Assembly: GCA_002085035.1 (NCBI GenBank)
Contig: MZGM01000099.1
Location: 1 to 5,743, forward strand
Direction of reading: 5' to 3'
DNA length: 5,743 bases
Origin: Candidatus Zhuqueibacterota bacterium 4484_219
GTDB taxonomy: Bacteria; Zhuqueibacterota; JdFR-76; 4484-219
The position numbers were made by a program, and so were the translations under genes. Below, one piece after another: positions 1 to 5,743 of the stretch; within the stretch, counting starts at the first letter, position 1; the number at the start of each line of letters is the position of its first letter. The notes under the pieces were generated by a model. The model made no database searches. It saw nothing but the letters and a program-made list of their open reading frames with translations, and had not been told where the DNA came from.

Positions 1-3
1 AGG

Positions 4-3000
4 CTATTTCATCTTAATCATCTTGCCAATCTTTTCACAACGGAATTTTGCTGATTTGGCAAATATCTTGTAGAGATAAACGCCATTAGCTATTCCGTCT
101 CCATCCTGATACAGGCCATCCCAATCGATAGCATTGAAACCGACTTCTGCAGTGATACTATCTAAGCGTCTAATTAAGCGACCAGAGAGGGTGTAGACTT
201 TCACCTCTACCTCAGCAGGTTGGTTAATCTCAAAAGTAAAACTGGTTCTATTAGAAAACGGATTTGGGTAATTCATTACTCGTTCCAAAGTTAAGGCATC
301 GGAACTGGCGATGCGAAAATTAAAACTTACTGTCGCAGAATTATTGGAATTATCCCAGGCTTTCAGAACCCCTGTATGTTCTCCAGGTAAAAGATTGGTC
401 AAGGTGTACTCGATTTTGCCCTTCAGATAGCTGTTCACGTCGTAGCGAAAATATGGGGTAAGATCAATCTTATGACTTAAGTCATCATCGATGGTTAAAG
501 TAATTTTATGACCAATTTCACCAGTAATATTGATTCCACTTTTATCATCTGAAATATTTACAATTAGGAGGGGGTTTTCTTCCAGTAAGTCACCATCAGC
601 AAATTGATAACCATCAAAACCAACTTCAATTGTTGGACCTTGGGTATCCACTAAATTGGAGCTACCGTCAACAATCAACGAATCTTTGCTACCGGAGCCA
701 TCTATTTCATCATTCCAGAAATAAAGGCTCACACGTCCCAGTTGTCCGCCATAAGTAATATCTTTAGGAACAATAAAATTAATATTAAATTGTCCATCAG
801 TGACTTTTCCTTCCCCCCGAAAAATCGGATTGCCGGGAAGAATGTAGTTCACTACTGAACCACTTGGTGTAGTATGGGATGCAAATTTTTTTGAATCAAA
901 ACATTGTAGCCAGATTGATCCGTTGAAATCAGACATAGGTTCTGCATTTTCTAAAATTGTGCCTTTCACGGTAATTTTGCTCAGAGCCTTAAGACTGTCT
1001 GGCAAGATGGAGTCGACACGAGCTTCAAGCTGAGGCACCGCAAGACGGAGAGTAGGATCGCCAAGAATAAGAAATTTTCTATCATTGATTGTATTACCGG
1101 TGTAAACTTTTGTCCTTCGCATAGCATCACCCAGACGTCTTACCTGATGCGGCAGGGGAAACAAGGAGTCGAGAAAGATCCTATTCAATTTTGAGTTACC
1201 GAAAGCGGAGACATCTCGAGCAGCGGCACACAGAGCTATTGCTCCTCGATTTTCTGCTACCAACAATTTTTCGGCAAAACTCTGTTCGTTTGGTAAATCC
1301 CAGCGGGCAAAACTACAAGTTGCTGCTATCCAAAAAGCCAATCGTCCTTGGTTGTGAATCCGGGGAAAATCGCGCGTATCCAATAACACCCGCTCATGTG
1401 TCCACAAATATTCGTTCCCGTGCCCAAGAAAATTCAACACTAACGTTCCTTGATTAATATACTTAAGCAAATCTTCATTGGCCCGAGGCTTTCGTCTACC
1501 AGCTGGTTCATACACTACCGGATATTCCATCAGGTAAACCTTTTGCAGATCAAATATTTTGGGAACATGTCGTTCAGCTATATTTTCTGCATCTCGAGTA
1601 TGAATAGTCTCAGTACTACTTTTAGGTGTTATTTCATCATCGGCAACAATAGTAAAAGTATTGCGCCAGGGACCATATTGCTTTCCGGTTGCATAGCTAA
1701 CAATTTTCTTGACCACATTTTCAGCTTCTACGGTGGTACGAACTGGAATACGCCCGATAGCAAACTCCATCAGTAGATCGTCACCATTAACACAAGCAAA
1801 CCAGTCATCGGTAGTCAAAGAACTATATTTTGAAATTGTGTTAGTTTCGTAGGGAGGAATCCAATTCTCATCCATATAGCCGAGGATATTTTTATAATCG
1901 TAACTTCCATCTCCAAAAAGCAATACATAGTACGGCCGCCTTCTCCAATTAAAAAAAGTATATTTAAGGAAATCCCGAATAGCGGTAGGGTCAAGTAATC
2001 CACCAGAAAATTGATCATAGACGTCAGTCACATCTACTACCATAGTTTCCAGACGGTCGTGAGTTTCGCGTAAATTCTTCAGGGCCATTGCAGCATTGTA
2101 AAAATCGCGATGAGTAATAATGATAAAATCGGCACTATTAGCAATATCTCGTAGATCCAGATCTGGGATTTCATATTTGTAAATCACCGAGGGAACCTTG
2201 TACGCTGCAGGAGTAAGCAGCGCATAGGCACGAGGCTGTGAGGCCCAGGCAGTATCCGAAAAACTAACCTGATTGTTCTGAAAAATAGCCCCGGTTTTTA
2301 ACTTCACATTAGCAAAATCAGTAACATCGAAAAGTAAAAAGTTTTCGTTCGAAACCCCGGATATTTTGTAGTGAAAAATATCATTTTCATTGGGAGCAAA
2401 AAACCACAAAGCATCTCGGTGCAATTTAAAGCTGCGCCAGTAATGAACTTCCAACCAATCTAAATAAGCTATACTATTCTGTTGAGTACTTAAATATTTA
2501 ATAGTTAAATCATAATCATCACTTTGAGAAAGAAGCGTAGTGTATTTAGTTGTTTCATAGAAGCCGTTCCCCCCAAAAATCACCCGGGGTAAAGTTCGAT
2601 CGCCAAGAAAAATCCGAAACTCGTGAATACCAGAAGTAAATCCATAAAAACGTAACCTCACCTTCACAGAAGTGTTCTGAATTCCATCTACCAATGGCAA
2701 GGGAAAAGTTTTCTCTTGGTCTTCGGGGTTGGAGCTAAAAGCAAATTGGGAACCAAGCCAGATGAGTCCAGAATGATTGAAATTGTAAAGTTCATCTTCC
2801 CGAAAGATGTGATCACGGAAACGCTCGACAGGCGTCCCCGTAATTGAGGAAACAGCAACTTTGGACATCCGCTTTCCCGGACGGCCGTCGTTAAAAACCA
2901 ACCAATATATATTAGTAGTGGTGTAGGGATTAATGTAGTGTTCAAACTCGCGGGATTTAAGATTGTATTTCCAGTTATTTACTGAACGCCCATAGAACAG

Positions 3001-4029
3001 TAAATAATCATCAGCGTCAAAACGACCATCCTCCATGCCGAAAACTAAAATGGCATTTTCGATGAGACTATCTGGCCGTGGAGCATTGAGTTCCTGGGGT
3101 AACGCGTATCCCCCGTTGTTGTAAATCTTTAGCGTTTGAGGATCAATCTGACTAATGTCGATGCCATTGTTTTTAAGAAACCTACCGGATATTTTGTACA
3201 TTCCATCTTCGGAAATAGGAATTTTGTAATATTCACCGACTTTGAAAAAACGCCATGGTTTGACAAGCTTAGCTTTTGGGGATTGAAGCCATTGTTTGGC
3301 CACACTGCCATTAATTACAACATCTTGATAGAAAGATTGCACTTCTACTGGAACATCGGGAGTAAGGCGGCGGAATCTCAATTTGGAAGGAATAACTTTG
3401 AAACGGACCAAAATTCGAAAATATTGATATTTCCGCAAGATTTTTTTTGCTGGAAAAAACTGTACGGGATAAATTTTCACCCGTACTACTTGCAGTTCAC
3501 CCATCCAACTTGGAGACTCCAATTCAACAAACGCCGAAGGAACTGGCTCTTCCTGGGTGTAGACCAGCGAATCAATGCGATAAAGTTCATGAGGCACATC
3601 AGACGTAGGCTGTATCGTTGGAACCGGTATCGGCAATAACCCACTAATTTCCTTATACTTAGTTGAAATAATTTGTAAATCGACCTCTGCTCCAGGAGGA
3701 ATCCCGATAGGGATAACTTTCATAGGCAAATCTGGGTATCCTGGGGGAGCATACGAAACAGACTCTAAAAAATCAAAGCGAACAAAGGTGGTATCACCAA
3801 AAGTAACATTGGTTTCTTGCCAATTTTGGGGAGTAAACTCAAATTCAACCCCGTTTGCATCGCTGCGAAGAATCCGAAGACCAACCTTAGAAGCCAAAGG
3901 TTGTGCACAGACCGAAGAAAGATCAGGCCAAGTAAAAAGTAACATTAAAACCGCTAACATTAGCCCCAAACTTAAGTTGCAGGCTAATAGAAGATGGAAA
4001 GTAATGAAACTATTTTTAACAGGTCGCAT
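4..4029 (-). CDS. porU: Type IX secretion system sortase PorU-like, C25 (gingipain) family cysteine peptidase
   Basis: A 1341-residue secreted protein. In Bacteroidota, PorU is the cell-surface cysteine peptidase that removes the C-terminal signal of type IX cargo and joins the cargo to a surface anchor. Residues 1-42 form a Sec signal peptide with a long hydrophobic stretch (about 8-34) and a likely cut after VCA, before Q43. Residues 43-630 are beta-rich and include the PorU-type segment around 267-310 (YKIPISEDGMYKI). The C25 domain spans about 633-998: DPTAIRDFLKY (680-690), TTDDWFA (739-745) and AIGRIPVR (757-764) are family blocks. The catalytic pair is visible as His870 in FLGHGNE and Cys905 in ATCSFARWD, and the domain closes with GDPTLRL (990-996). 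A PorU-type Ig-like region follows (about 1129-1240, with DDKSGIN and GHKITLTIDDD). Residues 1250-1341 form a FlgD-like/type IX C-terminal domain starting NYPNPFSN and containing GVYLYKI. The start is ATG at 4029 with only a weak Shine-Dalgarno (GTGAG, near 4037-4041), 32 nt after the rseC-like stop. A later Met24 start would leave no charged n-region. Both domain ends look intact, and the length fits PorU proteins. It could instead be a secreted C25 peptidase, but the Ig-like region favours PorU. Confidence 0.9.
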   Translation of the reverse strand: MRPVKNSFITFHLLLACNLSLGLMLAVLMLLFTWPDLSSVCAQPLASKVGLRILRSDANGVEFEFTPQNWQETNVTFGDTTFVRFDFLESVSYAPPGYPDLPMKVIPIGIPPGAEVDLQIISTKYKEISGLLPIPVPTIQPTSDVPHELYRIDSLVYTQEEPVPSAFVELESPSWMGELQVVRVKIYPVQFFPAKKILRKYQYFRILVRFKVIPSKLRFRRLTPDVPVEVQSFYQDVVINGSVAKQWLQSPKAKLVKPWRFFKVGEYYKIPISEDGMYKISGRFLKNNGIDISQIDPQTLKIYNNGGYALPQELNAPRPDSLIENAILVFGMEDGRFDADDYLLFYGRSVNNWKYNLKSREFEHYINPYTTTNIYWLVFNDGRPGKRMSKVAVSSITGTPVERFRDHIFREDELYNFNHSGLIWLGSQFAFSSNPEDQEKTFPLPLVDGIQNTSVKVRLRFYGFTSGIHEFRIFLGDRTLPRVIFGGNGFYETTKYTTLLSQSDDYDLTIKYLSTQQNSIAYLDWLEVHYWRSFKLHRDALWFFAPNENDIFHYKISGVSNENFLLFDVTDFANVKLKTGAIFQNNQVSFSDTAWASQPRAYALLTPAAYKVPSVIYKYEIPDLDLRDIANSADFIIITHRDFYNAAMALKNLRETHDRLETMVVDVTDVYDQFSGGLLDPTAIRDFLKYTFFNWRRRPYYVLLFGDGSYDYKNILGYMDENWIPPYETNTISKYSSLTTDDWFACVNGDDLLMEFAIGRIPVRTTVEAENVVKKIVSYATGKQYGPWRNTFTIVADDEITPKSSTETIHTRDAENIAERHVPKIFDLQKVYLMEYPVVYEPAGRRKPRANEDLLKYINQGTLVLNFLGHGNEYLWTHERVLLDTRDFPRIHNQGRLAFWIAATCSFARWDLPNEQSFAEKLLVAENRGAIALCAAARDVSAFGNSKLNRIFLDSLFPLPHQVRRLGDAMRRTKVYTGNTINDRKFLILGDPTLRLAVPQLEARVDSILPDSLKALSKITVKGTILENAEPMSDFNGSIWLQCFDSKKFASHTTPSGSVVNYILPGNPIFRGEGKVTDGQFNINFIVPKDITYGGQLGRVSLYFWNDEIDGSGSKDSLIVDGSSNLVDTQGPTIEVGFDGYQFADGDLLEENPLLIVNISDDKSGINITGEIGHKITLTIDDDLSHKIDLTPYFRYDVNSYLKGKIEYTLTNLLPGEHTGVLKAWDNSNNSATVSFNFRIASSDALTLERVMNYPNPFSNRTSFTFEINQPAEVEVKVYTLSGRLIRRLDSITAEVGFNAIDWDGLYQDGDGIANGVYLYKIFAKSAKFRCEKIGKMIKMK

Positions 4030-4061
4030 ATCTATTTCTCACAAGTTTTCCGAATCTGAGA

Positions 4062-4469
4062 TTATTTTAGCACTGTCGTGATGGTTGGCTGAAATTTAGC
4101 TCTTCTTCCTAACATATAATCGAACAAACGAACAAGTAGAAAAAAGCATATTAACCCAACTACAGCACCCCATACCCCATGGCCTTTCCCGAGCCACTCT
4201 CCTAAAAAATAGCCTATAAATAATCCAATAACAGGAAAAATGAATATCAAAAAGGCGGAAAGGATAGTGTTTTTGGGATCCATCTCGATACGTACTGTGT
4301 CACCTGGTTGGGCATTGATAAAATTCAAAGCATTAACCTGACGTTTTTCTCCTTCAGGCGAGATGCTGCAAACGGTTTTATGTTTGCAGCTACTACAAAA
4401 ACTTCGAGGCTCGATTTCCACCACTGCATACTTATCCTTTAATCTAACCACTACACCAATGTCTTCCAT
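4062..4469 (-). CDS. SoxR-reducing system / RseC-MucC family integral membrane protein
   Basis: A 135-residue protein that fits the RseC/MucC family in length and plan. The N-terminal soluble part (1-68) starts EDIGVVVRLKDKYAVVEIE and holds a cysteine cluster Cys25-x2-Cys28-x5-Cys34 (SFCSSCKHKTVC), followed by the family-like stretch NAQPGDTVRIEM (52-63). Two hydrophobic segments (about 69-90 and 98-116), joined by a short turn with EWLGKGHG, form a helical hairpin, and a short basic tail follows (GRRAKFQP). In the family, members help to reset SoxR (with Rsx/Rnf), modulate sigma-E signalling, or sit beside Rnf electron-transport genes. The cysteines are thought to bind metal or act in redox, with the N-terminus in the cytoplasm. 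E. coli RseC has a fourth cysteine six residues before the first shown here. In this protein that place is Ile19. No rnf gene or sigma-E gene is in view, so the exact role is open. The ATG at 4469 has a strong AGGAG six bases upstream. It lies 18 nt after the radical SAM stop and 32 nt before porU, so it is very probably co-transcribed with both. Confidence 0.88.
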   Translation of the reverse strand: MEDIGVVVRLKDKYAVVEIEPRSFCSSCKHKTVCSISPEGEKRQVNALNFINAQPGDTVRIEMDPKNTILSAFLIFIFPVIGLFIGYFLGEWLGKGHGVWGAVVGLICFFLLVRLFDYMLGRRAKFQPTITTVLK

Positions 4470-4475
4470 TGGAAT

Positions 4476-4480
4476 CTCCT
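4476..4480 (-). promoter_or_regulatory. Shine-Dalgarno AGGAG of the rseC-like gene
   Basis: On the minus strand AGGAG is followed by six bases (ATTCCA) and then ATG at 4469. It lies inside the 18-nt gap after the radical SAM stop codon. This fixes the start of the small gene and shows that classical Shine-Dalgarno initiation is used in this genome, which is less typical of many Bacteroidota. Confidence 0.8.
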
Positions 4481-4487
4481 AAAGTAG

Positions 4488-5666
4488 CTACTTCCAGACT
4501 CCGGCAATTTTTTCTGAACAAAACTTGCACCGTCCATCTTCAAGGTTCATTTCCAGAATCCTGTAACCAACCCGCCGAATTACCACTTTATTACAATTGG
4601 GACAATAAGTATTTTCAGCTTCATGACCTGGTACATTGCCAATATAAACATAATGCAAGCCTTTATCCATTGCGATTCGGCGTAATTTTTCTAGAGTAGA
4701 TATAGGGGTAGGTGGTAAATTTTTTAACATGTATTGAGGATAAAACCGCGAGAAGTGTATTGGCACATCCACACCCAGGGTAGTACGAATCCACTCCGAC
4801 ATTTTGGCAACTTCCTTCTCAGAGTCGTTGAGGGTAGGTACCACCAGATAAACAATTTCGTACCAGGTACCAGTATCATGTAGGACTTCCAGGGTTTTTA
4901 GTACCGGCGCCAGTCTTCCAGAGCAAACTTCCCGATAATATTTTTCAGTGAACGCCTTTAAGTCTATTTTCACTGCATCCAGTACAGTAAGAAGTTCACG
5001 CAGGGGGTTAGGATTTATGTAGCCAGCAGAGACCATCACATTGCGCAGGCCATATTTTTTGGAAACTTTAGCAGTGTCGTACATATACTCATAAAAAACA
5101 ACCGGCTCAGCATAAGTGTAGGCAATAGACTGATTTCCATACTGTACCGCAAGATCTGCTACTTGCTGCGGAGTAAGATAGACATTCTTAGTTTGCTCGG
5201 GACGAAATTGAGAAATCTGCCAATTCTGACAAAATTTACAAACCATATTACATCCGGCAGTGGAAATAGAAAAGGCTGTAGACCCCGGCAAGAAATGGAA
5301 AAAAGGCTTTTTCTCTATTGGGTCAGGATGAACTGCACAAGGGTTGGAATAAGCCAATACATAATAGGTGCCATGACGATTCTCTCGATTACCACAAAAT
5401 CCTCGCTCCAGATGATCAATCTCGCAATTGCGGGGACAAATTTCACAACGGATTTTTTCGTGACTCAATTTCTGATAAAATCGCGCCTCTTTGATCTCGA
5501 AAATGTGCTTATTATCAATCAGATCTTTAATATCAGCCCGGTCAGTGTCGCTTTTGGGTACAGCCAAAATGTCTCCCGGGAATAATGTGCCACAAGCACA
5601 AACTCCCGCGCAGATTGGCGGAATCTCCTTTAAAAATTGACGTCGGGAAAGTTTAGAAGCTATCAT
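4488..5666 (-). CDS. AmmeMemoRadiSam system radical SAM enzyme with twin-arginine signal
   Basis: A 392-residue protein from the chosen ATG at 5666. It belongs to the radical SAM family related to pyruvate formate-lyase activating enzymes that often accompanies AMMECR1 and Memo proteins; the substrate of this family is not established. The N-terminus has a Tat signal, SRRQFLK (7-13), then a hydrophobic stretch (about 15-29). A family cysteine block follows (Cys74, Cys77, Cys81, Cys91: CEICPRNC...GFCGNR), then DPIEKKPFFHFLPGS (115-129). The radical SAM cluster site is Cys139-x3-Cys143-x2-Cys146 in AGCNMVCKFCQNWQIS. Further marks are TYAEPVVFYEYM (184-195) and VKIDLKAF (232-239). The end holds a zinc-ribbon-like pair, Cys355-x2-Cys358 and Cys380-x2-Cys383, and closes IAGVWK. 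All key residues are present. The frame also runs upstream to a GTG at 5717 and stays open to the window edge, but ATG 5666 has GGAG at a good distance and puts the twin arginines where a Tat signal needs them. The earlier ATG (5681) and GTG (5717) have no ribosome binding site. It is first of the three genes in view. AMMECR1 and Memo partners are not in the window and may lie to its right. Confidence 0.9.
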   Translation of the reverse strand: MIASKLSRRQFLKEIPPICAGVCACGTLFPGDILAVPKSDTDRADIKDLIDNKHIFEIKEARFYQKLSHEKIRCEICPRNCEIDHLERGFCGNRENRHGTYYVLAYSNPCAVHPDPIEKKPFFHFLPGSTAFSISTAGCNMVCKFCQNWQISQFRPEQTKNVYLTPQQVADLAVQYGNQSIAYTYAEPVVFYEYMYDTAKVSKKYGLRNVMVSAGYINPNPLRELLTVLDAVKIDLKAFTEKYYREVCSGRLAPVLKTLEVLHDTGTWYEIVYLVVPTLNDSEKEVAKMSEWIRTTLGVDVPIHFSRFYPQYMLKNLPPTPISTLEKLRRIAMDKGLHYVYIGNVPGHEAENTYCPNCNKVVIRRVGYRILEMNLEDGRCKFCSEKIAGVWK

Positions 5667-5675
5667 TTTATTTGT

Positions 5676-5679
5676 CTCC
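5676..5679 (-). promoter_or_regulatory. Shine-Dalgarno GGAG that decides the radical SAM start
   Basis: On the minus strand GGAG (reading GGAGA) sits nine bases before the ATG at 5666. Neither the ATG at 5681 nor the GTG at 5717 has a purine-rich site in front of it. This supports a 392-residue protein that begins MIASKLSRRQF, with the twin arginines at residues 8-9, instead of a version 17 residues longer. Confidence 0.65.
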
Positions 5680-5685
5680 ATTATA
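5680..5685 (-). promoter_or_regulatory. Possible -10 hexamer TATAAT before the radical SAM gene
   Basis: The minus strand reads CGCTATAATGG, an exact TATAAT. No good TTGACA-like -35 is found 16-18 bases upstream (the 17-base position reads GACTGT), and the Bacteroidota-type TAnnTTTG form is not seen. If this were the true -10, transcription would begin after the Shine-Dalgarno at 5676-5679 and give a nearly leaderless message. The match may therefore be chance in AT-rich leader DNA. Confidence 0.22.
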
Positions 5686-5694
5686 GCGTGAAAA

Positions 5695-5741
5695 GTTGGG
5701 CTACAGTCGTAACACACAATGTTATGGCTGTAAGTCCCGAC
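5695..5741. repeat. Long imperfect inverted repeat (hairpin) upstream of the operon
   Basis: On the plus strand the left arm 5695-5714 (GTTGGGCTACAGTCGTAACA) pairs with the right arm 5720-5741 (from TGTTATGGCTG to CCCGAC) around the five-base loop CACAA. I count about 20 pairs, with two single-base bulges in the right arm (near 5732-5733 and 5735). Three of the pairs are G-U wobbles in plus-strand RNA, which become A-C mismatches in minus-strand RNA. Read on the minus strand, the stem is followed by TTTT (5691-5694), so it could be a weak intrinsic terminator of a gene to the right. It could also be a leader hairpin or an intergenic repeat family. It overlaps the rejected GTG start at 5717. 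Confidence 0.6.
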
Positions 5742-5743
5742 GT

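Noticed and set aside
1191..1776. Two plus-strand frames (88 and 108 codons) opposite the C25 catalytic domain
   Set aside because: Both are shadows of the most conserved part of porU and encode nothing recognisable.
3441..3448. Run of eight A on the coding strand of porU, which reads A AAA AAA in the frame of a -1 slippery site
   Set aside because: The zero frame continues through a full intact sortase, I see no obvious stimulatory structure, and neither shifted frame encodes a recognisable ending. It is more likely chance, though a candidate for sequencing or replication slippage.
3136..3639. Plus-strand open frame of 167 codons opposite the N-terminal part of porU
   Set aside because: It lies wholly inside the sortase gene on the other strand, its product shows no domain that I recognise, and it has an unnatural mix rich in Phe, Asn and Arg. 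The porU frame is clearly the coding one.
4030..4061. Short CTCA...TGAG match in the spacer before porU, considered as a hairpin or terminator
   Set aside because: The stem is only four to five pairs with a long loop and no T-run, so it does not argue against co-transcription.
5163..5585. Plus-strand open frame of 140 codons opposite the radical SAM gene
   Set aside because: It is antisense to the conserved cysteine blocks of the radical SAM enzyme, and no family or signal is visible in its product.
5667..5717. N-terminal extension of the radical SAM protein from GTG 5717
   Set aside because: It has no ribosome binding site, it begins inside the hairpin loop, and it would put 17 extra residues in front of a well-formed Tat signal.
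5681..5743. Possible tail of an upstream minus-strand gene in another frame, ending TAA at 5681-5683
   Set aside because: Only 20 codons are visible, they run through the inverted repeat, and nothing in them is recognisable. It cannot be judged without the sequence to the right.

Overview
The window carries three complete genes, all on the minus strand and closely packed, so transcription runs from right to left. In that order they are: a radical SAM enzyme of the AmmeMemoRadiSam type with a Tat signal (4488-5666), a small RseC/MucC-family membrane protein with a cysteine cluster (4062-4469), and a very large gingipain-family (C25) sortase of the PorU type (4-4029). The gaps are 18 nt and 32 nt, with no terminator-like structure between genes, so one operon is likely. 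I saw no RNA gene, CRISPR array, insertion sequence or transposase.

Organism: a PorU-type sortase that carries its own FlgD-like/type IX C-terminal tail points to a Gram-negative bacterium with an outer membrane and a type IX-like secretion system, from the Bacteroidota/FCB area. The mix of an AmmeMemoRadiSam enzyme, a stand-alone RseC protein, moderate-to-low GC and strong AGGAG ribosome binding sites reminds me of uncultured FCB-related lineages such as KSB1/Calditrichota rather than a classical Bacteroidota. This is inference from gene style, not a placement.

Layout: 1-3 is only the edge after the porU stop. 4-4029 is porU. 4030-4061 is a short spacer. 4062-4469 is the rseC-like gene. 4470-4487 is a spacer with a strong Shine-Dalgarno. 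4488-5666 is the radical SAM gene, with its start re-assigned from an upstream GTG to an ATG that has both a ribosome binding site and a correct Tat signal. 5667-5743 is the leader, containing a long imperfect inverted repeat (5695-5741) and a TATAAT hexamer overlapping the ribosome binding site.

How the genes may work together: all three products are predicted to act at or beyond the inner membrane. The radical SAM enzyme appears to be exported by Tat, the RseC-like protein is a two-helix membrane protein with a possible metal or Fe-S site, and the sortase is exported by Sec to act in outer-membrane secretion. A functional link is only suggested by the gene order. The most unusual points are the Tat-targeted radical SAM enzyme and the inverted repeat in front of the operon. 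I found no evidence of a wholly new system.
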